Part shown: positions 33,094-42,805 of the stretch, piece by piece
Position numbering within the stretch: the stretch's first letter is position 1
How the letters are laid out: every line of letters begins with the position of its first letter
Assembly (NCBI GenBank): GCA_001189275.1
Contig: CP012158.1
Location: forward strand, 1,851,704-1,915,703
DNA length: 64,000 nucleotides
Source of the DNA: Pyrobaculum sp. WP30
Lineage (GTDB): Archaea > Thermoproteota > Thermoprotei > Thermoproteales > Thermoproteaceae
Direction of reading: 5' to 3'
Program-made: the position numbers and the translations under genes
Notes under the pieces: model-generated
Told to the model about the DNA's origin: nothing
The model's database searches: none
What the model saw: only the letters and a program-made list of their open reading frames with translations

Positions 33094-34557
33094 CTACGCG
33101 GCCATGTACTTTCTCCATATATCGATGGCGTGTCCCGGCATCGGCCTTCCTCTCACCAGTCTGAACGTCCTTGTCCCGTCTTGCCGGACCTCGGGCACTA
33201 GCAACACCGCCTTCTCCCTGTAGCGGTCTAGGAATCTATTTAGGAAGTCCTGTAGGAAGGTCACATAGAAGACGTACGCGCCAGAATCCACCAGCGCGGC
33301 GACGACCTCTTCGGCGACTACAGACGCCTCGACTTGGTTTGTGGATGAGAACGACTCGTCCATCAAGACGTAGTCGCCCCGCCTTAGGCCCTCGACTATG
33401 GCGCTGAACCTCTTGACCTCCTCTTCAAATTTGCCGTATGAGAGCGTTCTATCCTCCTGACGCGGGAAGTGCGTATAGACCTCGCCTGTAGAGGGCAACG
33501 TGAATTCATCCGCGGGGATGAACAGCCCGGCCCTCGCGAGGACTAACGACTGGCCTACCGCCTTCAGGAAGGTGGTCTTGCCTCCTCTGTTTGCGCCGGT
33601 CACCACCACGGCGAATCCTCCCTCCACCTCCACGTCTAGGTCGTAGGGCACGGGCCTAGACCCGGCGGAAATCGACAGCGATAGGCAGTACATGTTGCTG
33701 AACTTCAGCGCGCCTTTGGACAGCCGTGGGTACGCCGCGGGCAGGCCCAGCTTCTCGAAATACCCGCTGAGGTTTATTGCGCCTACGTAAAACGCCAGTT
33801 GCCTCCGCAGGTACTCGAAGAAGGAATTCAAATGATTGAACGCCTTGAAGATCGTAGAGGCGGCTCTTGCCAAGACCCACTTCCTTATGTCGTCAAGTAT
33901 GTAGGCGCCCGCCTCATCTCTTGGGTCCAGCCGATATACGTATTCATCCCTCCTCAGCATCTTCGAGAGGATGTTGTTCCCCCCTTTCCTGGGCACCAGC
34001 AGGACGGGTTTTTCGAGAATGTTTAGCTCGCCTATCTTGACCGAGAACTGGACTCCGTCCTCGAACCGCAGTATTTTGACGAGCTGTTGCGCCGAGGCTA
34101 GGAACTCGTCGTTTATGTTGTCCAAGACAGACTTGGACATCTGCCTGAAGGCCTCCGAGGAGAATGCGGCTGATTTCAAGACCGCCAGTACGTCGCGGAG
34201 AGACGCCACCATCACCTCTAGCCCGTTGACGGCCTCATGCACCACTAGCACAGGGTCGTGTGGCCTGAACAGAAAGACCCTCCTCTGCACTGCGTCAACC
34301 GTCTCGTTGGCGATCTTGTAGAGCCTCAACACGGCGTCTCTATTCCTCAAGGCATCCCTGACGGCGTCTTGCCTGTAGCTGATAGAGTCGGGCGAGGCAT
34401 CGGCGAGGAGGAGGACCTCCCTCCAGACCTCGGCCACCAGCTCGTCGCCGCCCGACGCAGCGGCCACTATCTTGTCCAGCTCGAGATCCCTCCGGAGGTC
34501 GTCCGCGCCGGCCGCCGGCCGCGCGGCCCCCGTTCTGAGCAAGTCGAACTCTATCAT
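33094..34557 (-). CDS. MutS-like ATPase, second gene of a pair
   Basis: A 487-residue protein with a MutS-type ATPase C-terminal half. Walker A is VVVTGANRGGKTTFLKAVG (about residue 314 on; canonical MutS has TGPNMGGKST), Walker B is YVLMDESFSSTNQVEAS, followed by a strand YVFYVTFLQDF. The N-terminal half is helical, like the MutS lever/clamp core, but lacks the mismatch-binding domain I. Its ATG overlaps the stop of the neighbouring MutS-like gene by four bases (ATGA), which argues for a heteromeric complex. Most Crenarchaeota have no MutS/MutL repair system, so the role is open. Confidence 0.85.
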   Translation of the reverse strand: MIEFDLLRTGAARPAAGADDLRRDLELDKIVAAASGGDELVAEVWREVLLLADASPDSISYRQDAVRDALRNRDAVLRLYKIANETVDAVQRRVFLFRPHDPVLVVHEAVNGLEVMVASLRDVLAVLKSAAFSSEAFRQMSKSVLDNINDEFLASAQQLVKILRFEDGVQFSVKIGELNILEKPVLLVPRKGGNNILSKMLRRDEYVYRLDPRDEAGAYILDDIRKWVLARAASTIFKAFNHLNSFFEYLRRQLAFYVGAINLSGYFEKLGLPAAYPRLSKGALKFSNMYCLSLSISAGSRPVPYDLDVEVEGGFAVVVTGANRGGKTTFLKAVGQSLVLARAGLFIPADEFTLPSTGEVYTHFPRQEDRTLSYGKFEEEVKRFSAIVEGLRRGDYVLMDESFSSTNQVEASVVAEEVVAALVDSGAYVFYVTFLQDFLNRFLDRYREKAVLLVPEVRQDGTRTFRLVRGRPMPGHAIDIWRKYMAA

Positions 34558-36038
34558 TTGACCACCTCCCTTATCTTTTCGTAAGTGAGCTGGTACCGCC
34601 TAGCGATCCTGGCGGCCATGTACTCCGCCGGCGGCCGTCCCGGCGCTATCACGTACGAGGGCCTCTCGGGATCCTCCGGGGAGGGTTGCGCCACGAGGGT
34701 TATGACGCCGTCGAGGTCGGCGGCTTTGTGCAGAAACGTGACGAAAAGACAGTACGAGCCTCTTTTCGCCAGCTCCTCGAAGAAGAGCCTCGTCAAGAGG
34801 AGCCCTTCGTCTGAGGTCGTGTTTGAAAATAGCTCGTTCGCTATGACCAGAGAGCGGCTGTCGGCCTTCTCCATAATCGCCTTAGCCCGCGCGACGTCCA
34901 GCTCGAGTCTGCTCAACCTCTCCTCCACGTCCTCTTCCACGGGGTACGCCGTCATTATCGAGGAGAAGAACGGAATTTTCGCCTCGACAGCGGGCACTGG
35001 GAGCCCCAGCTTGGCAAGGAAGGCGAGCTGTCCGAAGGACGTGGCAAACGTCGTCTTGCCTCCGCTGTTCATCCCAGTTATGACGAAAATCCTCCTAGAG
35101 CCGTCGGTCTGTATGTCGTTCGGAACGGCGGACCCTCTTTTCGCCAGAAGCAGATTGTAGAACTTCCGCACGTAGATGCCGCCGTCGGTGAACGACGGTA
35201 TGGCGAATCGGTATCCCACCTGCTCGAGATTCTTCATATAGTTTACATATATTAAATAGAACTCGGCCTCTTTTGCGAAATTGGCAATTCCATCATCTAT
35301 AAAGCTTGGAAAGTCCTCCGAGAACCTTCTCAGTATGTCGTATTGGGTCCTATATATTTTAAAAGCCCCTCTGAGAATCGCCGCGTGTATGTGGGAGGTA
35401 TCGCCCGTGGTTTTTATGTACTTAACCTCGGCGCCCTCTCCATCCCCCTTGAATCTGGAGAATAGGCTGTCCACCAGCGCCGAGAGGTCCTCGCCGTCTT
35501 CATACCTGGTGACTCTAATTCTATCGCCCTCTATCCACACTCTGATCTTAATCTGGTCTCTGGCCTCGGCGGCCTCGCGGGCCCTTCGCCTCAGCTCGCG
35601 GAATTTCTCGCTCCCCGCAATCTCGCCTAGGTATCTGGTGAAGCTCGCCAAGCCCTCGGACTCTATAGGGAGGCCTCTGAGGCGGCTCCATGCGGTCTCC
35701 ACCGCCTCGGTATAGAGCAGAACCGCGTCCACATGCATCCCGATCTTGTGCTCCTCGTACACGTCCTTCTCCATCGCGAGGATCCTCACGGCCTTATTGA
35801 CGCGCTCCACGAACTCGGCAACGGCGTCGAGGACTTCGCCCTTCAGCAAGTCTCTAAATACGTTAAGCCTAAACACGGCAACTTCCTCGTTGTCCAGAGG
35901 CTCAAGGTAGAGACTCCTCAGAAAGTCGTCGTTGCGTTTGCCGAAGATATCGCCAAGAAGCTCGTGGATTCTGAGATCGTGCGCAACCTGCTCGTCGATA
36001 CGTCTCCCCCTTCCGCCGAGAATACTGAGGTACTCCAC
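34554..36038 (-). CDS. MutS-like ATPase, first gene of a pair
   Basis: A 494-residue partner of the gene at 33094-34557 with the same layout: a helical N-terminal half and a C-terminal ATPase, Walker A FVITGMNSGGKTTFATSFG, a long VEEDVEERLSRLELDVARAKAIME helix, Walker B SLVIANELFSNTTSDEG. The Asp before the catalytic Glu is Asn (NE instead of DE). Sequence similarity between the two is limited, consistent with ancient duplication and specialised subunits. The start is GTG at 36038, 27 bases after TTTAAACC on the minus strand; an ATG nearby is out of frame. Confidence 0.82.
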   Translation of the reverse strand: MEYLSILGGRGRRIDEQVAHDLRIHELLGDIFGKRNDDFLRSLYLEPLDNEEVAVFRLNVFRDLLKGEVLDAVAEFVERVNKAVRILAMEKDVYEEHKIGMHVDAVLLYTEAVETAWSRLRGLPIESEGLASFTRYLGEIAGSEKFRELRRRAREAAEARDQIKIRVWIEGDRIRVTRYEDGEDLSALVDSLFSRFKGDGEGAEVKYIKTTGDTSHIHAAILRGAFKIYRTQYDILRRFSEDFPSFIDDGIANFAKEAEFYLIYVNYMKNLEQVGYRFAIPSFTDGGIYVRKFYNLLLAKRGSAVPNDIQTDGSRRIFVITGMNSGGKTTFATSFGQLAFLAKLGLPVPAVEAKIPFFSSIMTAYPVEEDVEERLSRLELDVARAKAIMEKADSRSLVIANELFSNTTSDEGLLLTRLFFEELAKRGSYCLFVTFLHKAADLDGVITLVAQPSPEDPERPSYVIAPGRPPAEYMAARIARRYQLTYEKIREVVK

Positions 36039-36309
36039 AGCCCAGCCATAGCTGAGGTTTAAACGTTTTATATGTCTAGCGTGCGACCTAACAGTCTAGG
36101 TATCATGACAAGCCAATGCGCAAGATGAGCAGAGGAATTTTTAACTCGGGCCGAGCCTTTTTCTGACAACGGTGTTAGATGCGCCAGCGCTCCGCCTAGA
36201 GCCATTGACGTCGTGAAGCGCGCCGTTAGGCCACAACCACAGCGGATAAGATAGATCGCTATTCCGTTAATATCTGCCGCCAGCCACTGTATTGGGCTTT
36301 ACTTTTAGG

Positions 36310-36999
36310 TTACGAAAAGACGACATAAACTGCCGCTCCTATCATGGTCACCGCTATAATCCGCGTCACCAACAGAGACCGCCCGCACGACACGGCACGT
36401 TGTCCCAGGAAGGCCCCTAGGCCAGCCAAAATGCCCCCTATGACGATCTTTTGCTTCAGCGCCACGGAGGACGCCGCCTCCACCGTCCGTAGCGCAGGTA
36501 TCAACGCCTCTATTTCGCCTATGAAGACCCGCGCCACCGCAAACGACGCCGCCGTGCCCAGGAGGGCGTCTGTGAAGCCGACGAACGCGTTGAAGAGAGG
36601 CCTAAGCTTGCCGCCGCGAACCCGCAAAGTTCTCCTAAAGAGAAGCTGAACCCCCGTCGCGGTGAGGGTAGCCGCCATGATGAACTTCAAAACGCTCCAC
36701 GTCAAGAACAGCCACACCACGACGCCGAGCACCAAGCCTAGGAGGACTGGGACGCTTCTTAGCGCTTCAAAGTGTATGACGAGACCACCCACTGTGAACC
36801 TCTGATAGAGCAGATTCAGAATTCCCAAGATGCCGGTGGCCACAGTGAAGCCCAAGGCCACCACGGGAGGGGACTCGCCCACTGCAAACAGTAGCGGGAA
36901 GACGAAGAGCGTTGCGTACGACGGCTCCTCCACCGCGCTGGACAACACCCCTGCGAAGAAACCTGCATAAAACCACACCAACAAGTCTCCGGCGGCCAT
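36310..36999 (-). CDS. TauE/SafE-family membrane protein
   Basis: A 229-residue protein with about seven to eight hydrophobic helices. The start GFFAGVLSSAVEEPSYATLFVFPLLF and the second-half FNAFVGFTDALLGTAAS-type helix are the duplicated halves of TauE/SafE (DUF81) transporters, which export sulfite, sulfoacetate or similar anions. The substrate is not known here. The ATG at 36999 is 27 bases after TTTATTAAT on the minus strand. Isolated. Confidence 0.75.
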   Translation of the reverse strand: MAAGDLLVWFYAGFFAGVLSSAVEEPSYATLFVFPLLFAVGESPPVVALGFTVATGILGILNLLYQRFTVGGLVIHFEALRSVPVLLGLVLGVVVWLFLTWSVLKFIMAATLTATGVQLLFRRTLRVRGGKLRPLFNAFVGFTDALLGTAASFAVARVFIGEIEALIPALRTVEAASSVALKQKIVIGGILAGLGAFLGQRAVSCGRSLLVTRIIAVTMIGAAVYVVFS

Positions 37000-37002
37000 A
37001 AA

Positions 37003-37440
37003 AAGCCGAAACAGCTAAATTAATAAATGATGATACTCGGCGAAAGGGCGCGCGACTGAACGGCCTAGAGAGGACTGGGGCCGCGGCGAGTTGTCTGGGG
37101 CGGCAGACGAGACGGCAAAGATGCCATTGAGCTTGTGGAGGGCTACGCTCTCTGCGGAGCTCTGCGTATTTCGGCTGAAGGAATGGGGAGCCTCGCCTGG
37201 TTCTCTATGCTCTGGAGGGGCTGTAAAGTTCGTCGAATTCCTAAGGGGCGGCAACTGGTGGAGGTCTCCCGGGGAGAGGCCCAGCATCTACGCGGTGGCT
37301 GACGGCGAGCTTACGTATTACGGCGCCGGCAGGCCTATAGACATTTGTGCGAAAAGCTGAAAAAGGCGCAGGGCGCCGCGGTCGCCGTCTCTGGGCTCAT
37401 CAGGCGGTAAAAGATAAATAGGCCCGAGAACGGGGAAGAC
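37003..37440. other. Intergenic region upstream of tRNA-Pro
   Basis: About 440 bases. It holds the promoter of the TauE-like gene and, near 37400-37440, the promoter side of tRNA-Pro (AAAAGATAAATAGG). An open frame of 89 codons (37091-37360) begins with TTG, has no TATA box at the right distance and shows no recognisable product. ATGATGA at 37027 resembles a C box of a C/D RNA, but no coherent D'/C'/D set follows. Confidence 0.4.
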
Positions 37441-37441
37441 G

Positions 37442-37561
37442 GGGGCCGTAGTCTAGCCTGGTAGGATGCGCGGTTCGGGTTGCCACCGTGGGCAACAAGT
37501 AAAGCGAGGCCCACGGTCACGAGAGTCCGCGTGATCCCGGGTTCAAATCCCGGCGGCCCCA
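37442..37561 (+). tRNA. tRNA-Pro(CGG) with a 46-nt canonical intron
   Basis: Acceptor stem GGGGCCG/CGGCCCC with discriminator A; D arm GUCUAGCCUGGUAGGAU; T arm CCGGG-UUCAAAU-CCCGG. The anticodon arm CGCGG-UUCGGGU-CCGCG (anticodon CGG) requires removal of 46 bases between positions 37 and 38. The splice sites make a good bulge-helix-bulge: bulges GG|U and AG|U flanking a 4-bp helix UUCG/CGAG, and the intron folds with a perfect 9-bp stem ACCGUGGGC/GCCCACGGU. CCA is not encoded. Confidence 0.95.
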
Positions 37562-37708
37562 TCACTGGGCTCTTCTGGTTGTTGTAGACACGATCTGACC
37601 AAACCTCGACTGATTCCGCACGTTGGCCGTCGTCGGTTCTGCAGACCCATATATTGACTAAGTTCGGCGTTTCGATTCGATATCGGCTGACACACAACGA
37701 AGCAAGAT

Positions 37709-38119
37709 TTAAGGACGCAGAAAGACGTTGGGAGAAAAAAGAGGGTTCCTTAGGATTTTTTCGGCTATTTCTCTCTGTCTCGGCGTGCCGTTCTTCACCT
37801 TTTCGGCGAGGTAGAGCGCTATGGCTTTTTTGATGGCTTCGTCTTTTTCTGCGAGCCCTAGGAGGTCTGCCGTGGCGATGTATATCATGTAGTAGGGGCC
37901 TGATTTCACGATGTTGGGCCTCAGCCCTGCCGCCTTGAGCTTGTCGACAATCTCTATTGCCTTCTCCGGCTTACGGACGTGGCGCACGGCCATTAGCGAG
38001 TCGCTTCTTTTGCTGATGAGTTGCAAATGCACTATGAGCCCTGCTACAGCCACGACGCCGAGCTTGTCCGCCTCAATATGCACTTCTCTGACATTGCGGA
38101 CGTAGGCATGTGCTTCCAT
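37709..38119 (-). CDS. PaREP2b-like protein, C-terminal part (split gene)
   Basis: A 136-residue reading frame containing AVRHVRKPEKAIEIVDKLKAAG, RPNIVKSGPYYMIYIATADLLG and a GTPRQREIAEKILR tail, a pattern I associate with the C-terminus of Pyrobaculum PaREP2b repeat proteins. The frame is open back to about 38148, just inside the previous gene's end but one frame off, so the two frames together look like one PaREP2b gene interrupted by a frameshift near 38145. Such frameshifts are common in this family. If expressed it would start at the ATG at 38119. Function is unknown. Confidence 0.55.
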   Translation of the reverse strand: MEAHAYVRNVREVHIEADKLGVVAVAGLIVHLQLISKRSDSLMAVRHVRKPEKAIEIVDKLKAAGLRPNIVKSGPYYMIYIATADLLGLAEKDEAIKKAIALYLAEKVKNGTPRQREIAEKILRNPLFSPNVFLRP

Positions 38120-38141
38120 CGGTTTTGCAAGACTCTTCTGC

Positions 38142-39194
38142 TCAGCTTCTTATGCGTTGCAACGATTCTTTTAGTCTTAATACGGCCTTTTCTCTCTCCT
38201 TCATCAGCTTATAGGCAACCCTTAAGCCGTCGTCTGTGGCCAGCTTTATGTAGGTCCACTTGTGGGCCTTCAGCAGATCCAGCAGTTCGCCGTATACGTC
38301 CGCCGCCTCTCTAAGCTTTACAAACGCCTCTCTGCCCGTGGCCACTAAGGCCTCGTATGTACTTGCGACTAAGCCCAGCCTCCAGGACTCCTTAGCGGCA
38401 ATTGACAATATATACTTGCCGCGTAGAACCTTACTCCACCTAGCATTCCCATCCCCCAGCCACGCAGTGAAGAGGGGGGCCCACTCCCCGCGTCTGAGGT
38501 AATCCACAACTAGACTTATCGCCTCCGCCTTGCTCCACCTATGCCTCCAGCTTCTTGCGATTATGTGGATCGATGCACTCACTCCCTCATGCGTCAAGTT
38601 AACCATGGCGGCGCGTATATAAACATCTCCATATCTCGTCGCAACCCAAGCGAACACCTGCCAAGGCTGTGCTGTCTCCATATCGGGCCATCTCTTCTTT
38701 TGGCTTTCATCGCTTGCCCTCCAGCCCAGCTGAAACAGCTCAAGCCTCTCGTGCGGTAGCTTCAACACGTCGGAAAAACGCGCTGAGGTGCTGATATCGT
38801 TGATCTTGATGTGCGGCGTATTGGCGTTAATATACATCCATGCGCCTGGTGCATAGAGCCTCCCTCTTTCTATTTTGAACATGCCTTCAACAACTGCTTT
38901 GTGCAATGCCGTTAACTTTTCTTTTGTCTGCTTCCACATATCCAGCAGTAGCCGCCTCATAGCATGCCTGAATTGAAGTAATTGCGCCTTTTCCTCCTCA
39001 GTGAGCTGAAAGGACTCTGCAATCTTCTGTACCACATAGTCGACGTACAGCATCCACGCCGGGAATACCCAATCCACAGGCCCCCGCAGAACGCCGCGGG
39101 TGGAGACCTCCTCAAGCACCTCCTCCAAGGTCGGCGGCTTTTCAACGGGCCTCAGCGCGAGCTCTAGACGTTGTTTAATTTTGTTCAACTCCAT
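38142..39194 (-). CDS. PaREP2b-like protein, N-terminal and central part (split gene)
   Basis: A 350-residue protein with LFTAWLGDGNARWSKVLRGKYILSIAAKESWRLG-type centre and AHKWTYIKLATDDGLRVAYKLM near the end, the pattern of PaREP2b proteins of Pyrobaculum. It is mostly helical and charged, without membrane segments. Its stop at 38142 is followed 22 bases later by a reading frame that continues the family pattern, so the gene appears split. PaREP2 genes form lineage-specific repeated families and many are thought to be inactive. It lies beside tRNA-Pro, a common place for inserted DNA. Confidence 0.6.
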   Translation of the reverse strand: MELNKIKQRLELALRPVEKPPTLEEVLEEVSTRGVLRGPVDWVFPAWMLYVDYVVQKIAESFQLTEEEKAQLLQFRHAMRRLLLDMWKQTKEKLTALHKAVVEGMFKIERGRLYAPGAWMYINANTPHIKINDISTSARFSDVLKLPHERLELFQLGWRASDESQKKRWPDMETAQPWQVFAWVATRYGDVYIRAAMVNLTHEGVSASIHIIARSWRHRWSKAEAISLVVDYLRRGEWAPLFTAWLGDGNARWSKVLRGKYILSIAAKESWRLGLVASTYEALVATGREAFVKLREAADVYGELLDLLKAHKWTYIKLATDDGLRVAYKLMKEREKAVLRLKESLQRIRS

Positions 39195-39502
39195 AACGCG
39201 TCAAACGACATAACAGTCGCGATCTTATCCATGTCTCTTCTTTTGCTTTGCTATATAAGCCTTCTCTCTACAGGTAAAGACCGACAGGTACAGAGCCACG
39301 GTCGTAGAGAGATAGGTGGAGGTCGTGTGAGCTGGAGCACCGTGAGTTGCCGACGCGGTATATATCGCCGGATTTTACTCGTCTCTCCGCCGGAGAGATA
39401 TACGCATAGGCGCGTGTACATCTCACGTCGAGGCGGCCTCCGGACCCGCCTAACAGGCGGAGGCTCTACTTGACTATAGAGGAGGGCTTGCTTCTCAGCA
39501 CA
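39195..39502. other. Intergenic region with hairpins
   Basis: About 300 bases between the PaREP2b-like start and the end of hemA. Two perfect short hairpins, CTCTCC-GCC-GGAGAG (39394-39408) and CCGCCT-AAC-AGGCGG (39447-39461), lie downstream of hemA on its own strand and may help end or stabilise the hemA transcript. CGGTATATATCGCC at 39356-39369 is TATA-like. No gene recognised. Confidence 0.4.
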
Positions 39503-40693
39503 TCAGGTGGGGTGAGGCTGAGCTTGGATTAGTCTTGTGACTAGCTGGGCTAGCCTCAACGCCTCCTCCACCTGCCCGTCTTGGGCCATCTCCTTGAGCC
39601 TCTCCACGAGGGGTAGCAGTAGTCTTTTGACTGTGGATCTGGCCGCCAGCGTCGCCGCCGGGTGGCCTGCGCGTCTGCCTTCTTCCTCGGCGGTTCTCAT
39701 GGCGGCTTCCATGAGGGCCGCCACGGCCTCCTCCACGTACCTCCTGGCCAGGAGCCGCGGCAACTGCGCCAGCTCCTCCTCCACTATGGCCTCCGCCTTG
39801 GCTATCTCCGGAGCCCTCTCAGCGTTGAACCGCTCGGCTAATTGCTTAAGGTCCTCTATGCGGACCACCTTCACGGGCAGTCCAGGAGCCACCGTCTGAG
39901 GCACGCCTAGGTCCACTATTATTTTCACCGCCGCGTCAGGCGGCAACGAGTCGACTACGTATTCCAGGGTGTGCACTGAGGAGAAGACGACGTCGCATTC
40001 CCTTAGGCACCTCTCCACCTCTTCTCTAGAGAGGGGCCGGGCCTCTCCGCCGGTTTTAGCCGCCACCTCCACCGCCTTTTCGAAGGTTCTATTCAGTATG
40101 TAGAGCTTGCCGACGCCTCTCGCGGCCAGCTCCATGGCCAGGCCGGCGCCCATGGCTCCTGCGCCCAGCACCGCCGCCCTCGCCTTGGACAAATCCATGA
40201 GCTGGGCGACGTAGAGCACCGCCAGAGAGCCCAGGCCCCTGGGCCCGCGGGAGATGGCGGTTTCGGTGCGGACTCTCTTGCCCGTCCTCACAGCCCTCTC
40301 CACGATCGTCTTCAGAAGGCCTCTGGTGTAGCCGGCCTTTACCTGTCTATCAAACGCCTCCTCCACCTGGCCCAAGATGTCTGTCTCGCCTATCAACATA
40401 GACTCGAGCCCCGCCGCCACGCGGAAAAGGTGTCTCGCCGCCTCGGCGCCTGTTAGGAGCTGGACTGAGTCGACATGCCGCTTGTAGGCCTCCACCACCC
40501 TCCCCACCTCTTCGGGCGTCGCCCCGTATAGGTATGCCTCAACCCTGCCGCACGTGTGTAGCACATACATCGGCCTCCTGGGCCCCAGCTCTTTCATACA
40601 CCGCTGCATCTCCACGCCGATGCGGCCTAAGGCGTCGGCGCTTACCTCCCTGTATGTCAAAATAACCGCAGAGAGGGGGGCTAGTAAATCCAC
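39503..40693 (-). CDS. hemA: Glutamyl-tRNA reductase
   Basis: NADPH-dependent reduction of glutamyl-tRNA(Glu) to glutamate 1-semialdehyde, first step of the C5 route. The nucleophilic Cys is in [14 protein letters not shown] (near residue 48), followed by [23 protein letters not shown], the NADP-binding [21 protein letters not shown] and [11 protein letters not shown], and a dimerisation helix. 396 residues. The ATG at 40693 ([19 protein letters not shown]) is used; the promoter region is shared with the divergent purP. HemL is 26 kb away. Confidence 0.95.
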   Translation of the reverse strand: MDLLAPLSAVILTYREVSADALGRIGVEMQRCMKELGPRRPMYVLHTCGRVEAYLYGATPEEVGRVVEAYKRHVDSVQLLTGAEAARHLFRVAAGLESMLIGETDILGQVEEAFDRQVKAGYTRGLLKTIVERAVRTGKRVRTETAISRGPRGLGSLAVLYVAQLMDLSKARAAVLGAGAMGAGLAMELAARGVGKLYILNRTFEKAVEVAAKTGGEARPLSREEVERCLRECDVVFSSVHTLEYVVDSLPPDAAVKIIVDLGVPQTVAPGLPVKVVRIEDLKQLAERFNAERAPEIAKAEAIVEEELAQLPRLLARRYVEEAVAALMEAAMRTAEEEGRRAGHPAATLAARSTVKRLLLPLVERLKEMAQDGQVEEALRLAQLVTRLIQAQPHPT

Positions 40694-40787
40694 ACGTATT
40701 CAAAACAGATGCCTATTTAAACAATATTACAAACATTGTTGCACGTCTTTCACAATTTTTAAAAACGGCCGTCAACAGCCTCTCGTG

Positions 40788-41825
40788 GTGTCCGTGGCGG
40801 TGTTGGCTTCGCACAGCGCCTTAGACGTACTAGACGGCGCAAAAGACGAGGGGCTTAGGACAATTGCGGTGGCTAAAAAGGGGCGGGAGAGGGCCTACCG
40901 GGAGTTCCCAGTGGTGGACCGCTTGGTGGTGCTAGACGACTACAGAGACATCCTCAAGATCGCGGACTTGCTAAGGGCTGAGGAGGCGGTGTTTGTGCCG
41001 AATCGGTCCTTCGCAGTCTACGTGGGCTACGACGCCATCGAGAAGGAGTTCCCCGTCCCCATCTTCGGCAACAGGTTTCTTCTGCGTTGGGAGGAGAGGA
41101 CTGGGCCTCACAACTACTACCGCCTCCTGGACGAGGTAGGTATCAAGAGGCCGAAGACGTTTAGACCTGACGAGGTGGATAGGCCGGTTTTGGTGAAGAT
41201 GCCGGAGGCGGGGAGGAGGGTGGAGCGGGGCTTCTTCGTAGCACGGGACCGCGACGACCTCTACAAGAAGGCCAGGAGGCTGGCAGATGCTGGCGTCATA
41301 AGGCTTGAGGACCTTGAACACGCCTCTATAGAGGAGCTTGTGTTGGGGGCCCACTTCAACGCCAACTACTTCTACTCAGTCATGCGGAGGCGGCTGGAGC
41401 TACACAGCTTCGACAGAAGGATCCAGAGCAACCTCGACGGGGTCTTCCGCCTCCCCGCCCGGGACCAGATCGAGGTGGATCCAGAGGTGCGGTATATAGA
41501 GGTGGGCCACGAGCCCGCCACCATCAGGGAGTCCCTCCTGGAGAAGGTATTCGACATTGGATACAGGTTTGTAGAGGCCACCAAGCGCCTCGTGCCGCCA
41601 GGCGTGATCGGGCCCTTCACGCTTCAGTTCATAGTGACGCCGGAGCTGGAGCTGGTGGTGTACGACGTGGCGCCGAGGATCGGCGGCGGCACCAACGTCT
41701 ACATAGGGATAGGGGGGCAGTACTCAAAGCTATACTTCGGCAAGCCCATCTCCACGGGGAAGCGCATCGCCATGGAGATAAGAGAGGCGGCAGAGCAAGG
41801 AAGACTCGCCGAAGTCACCACGTAG
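40788..41825 (+). CDS. purP: FAICAR synthetase, PurP family (copy 1)
   Basis: ATP- and formate-dependent formylation of AICAR, the archaeal replacement for the first half of PurH. Begins [22 protein letters not shown] (DUF1246 part) and ends with the DUF1297 ATP-grasp part ([30 protein letters not shown]). Also [21 protein letters not shown]. 345 residues. The GTG at 40788 is 26 bases after TTTTTAAAAAC (40757-40767); the longer upstream frame is an antisense shadow of hemA. A second copy lies at 42887-43888. Confidence 0.93.
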   Translation: MSVAVLASHSALDVLDGAKDEGLRTIAVAKKGRERAYREFPVVDRLVVLDDYRDILKIADLLRAEEAVFVPNRSFAVYVGYDAIEKEFPVPIFGNRFLLRWEERTGPHNYYRLLDEVGIKRPKTFRPDEVDRPVLVKMPEAGRRVERGFFVARDRDDLYKKARRLADAGVIRLEDLEHASIEELVLGAHFNANYFYSVMRRRLELHSFDRRIQSNLDGVFRLPARDQIEVDPEVRYIEVGHEPATIRESLLEKVFDIGYRFVEATKRLVPPGVIGPFTLQFIVTPELELVVYDVAPRIGGGTNVYIGIGGQYSKLYFGKPISTGKRIAMEIREAAEQGRLAEVTT

Positions 41826-41829
41826 CGGC

Positions 41830-42300
41830 CAGCGCGAAGCTCTTTGCCGATAGAGCGAGACGTAGCGCGGCTGGGCTGTGTTCGACGCATCGCCGGCTCG
41901 CCCTCCGCCGGACTCGTCGGAGGGGTTACGGCTGAGAAGGTACGGCGAGCTTATACGACACGGCGGAGCTGAAGAGGAGGTTTGCGGGGATGGGCTGACG
42001 ATGTCGCCCCCTTTCAACTCCCCCACCTTGCGGGGGCTCACAACCTCGGTGGCACGCGGCGTCCCAGGGAGGCCGCAGGCTGGGTGGGGGCGCCGACTGC
42101 CCTCTCCAACGAGGCGTCAGGCGTTTAATCTAAGCGGCGTGCACGGGGGTACCCGGCCCCCGTGGGGTGGCCGCCGCCCGTAGAGAAGCGTTTGGAGGGG
42201 GTTAAGAAGAGAGTAGAAATAGAGGAATTCGTGGAACCTCCTCTGTGCCCGGTACATGGGCACTCGCGGCTACGCGGCTTAAGTTTTTAAGATGGTGGGC
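41830..42300. other. GC-rich gap with strong hairpins; possible transposon remnant
   Basis: About 480 bases between purP and the PaREP1 gene. It contains CACGGGGG-TACCCGG-CCCCCGTG (42142-42164), a perfect 8-bp hairpin, and CCCCC-ACCTTG-CGGGGG near 42021-42037. A reading frame 41878-42183 is rich in Arg, Gly and Pro and resembles the low-complexity tails seen at the ends of IS605-type tnpB genes, but no ribbon or RuvC motif is present. No function is claimed. Confidence 0.35.
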
Positions 42301-42310
42301 CGACGAGGTT

Positions 42311-42805
42311 GTGTATGTGAAGAGACTAAACGTTGGACGGCTTTCTGAGGAGAGGCTTGGGGAGGCTGAGGGGGAGCTGGAGGTGGCTGAGGCGTTTCTG
42401 GCAGATGGTCTCTTGAGAAACGCCGCGGGTAAGGCTTTCCAGGCGTGGAAATCGTTTCTCTCTCACCTTGCGTTGAGGAATCTAGCTCTTCTTGAAGAGA
42501 GGTATAGAGGGTATAAGCGGGTGGGAAACGCCGCGGTGCCGCTATATGAGTGGATCGCCGCGACGGCGCCTACGAGTAGGCTTATGGAAATCGCGGTGTT
42601 GCTAGAGAAGGCGGTGCCCAACGCCGTGGAGCTGACGGCGCTTGCGCTTCAGCTACATGAGTATCAATACAACGGCCCAGACCCCGAGGGCGTGAGGAGC
42701 AAGATACCAGACGACGAAACCGCCGCCCGCCTCATAGCCACGTTCATAGCTAGGCTAAAGGCCTTATTGTTATCTCACAAAGGCGCCAAGGGCGGCGGTC
42801 TGTAG
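42311..42805 (+). CDS. PaREP1-family protein
   Basis: About 164 residues, helical and soluble. The first part EERLGEAEGELEVAEAFLADGLLRNAAGKAFQAWKSFL is a HEPN-like helical pair typical of PaREP1 proteins, small paralogous proteins expanded in Pyrobaculum and relatives. Starts are GTG at 42311 or 42317, about 26-30 bases after AAGTTTTTAAG (42279-42289). PaREP1 proteins are sometimes paired with nucleotidyltransferases in toxin-like systems, but no partner gene is adjacent here. Function unknown. Confidence 0.7.
   Translation: MYVKRLNVGRLSEERLGEAEGELEVAEAFLADGLLRNAAGKAFQAWKSFLSHLALRNLALLEERYRGYKRVGNAAVPLYEWIAATAPTSRLMEIAVLLEKAVPNAVELTALALQLHEYQYNGPDPEGVRSKIPDDETAARLIATFIARLKALLLSHKGAKGGGL

Noticed and set aside
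37027-37062. C/D-box RNA candidate (ATGATGA ... CTGA)
   Set aside because: The spacing is too long for a C-D' guide and no C'/D boxes follow.
37091-37360. 89-codon frame upstream of tRNA-Pro
   Set aside because: TTG start without promoter and no family resemblance.
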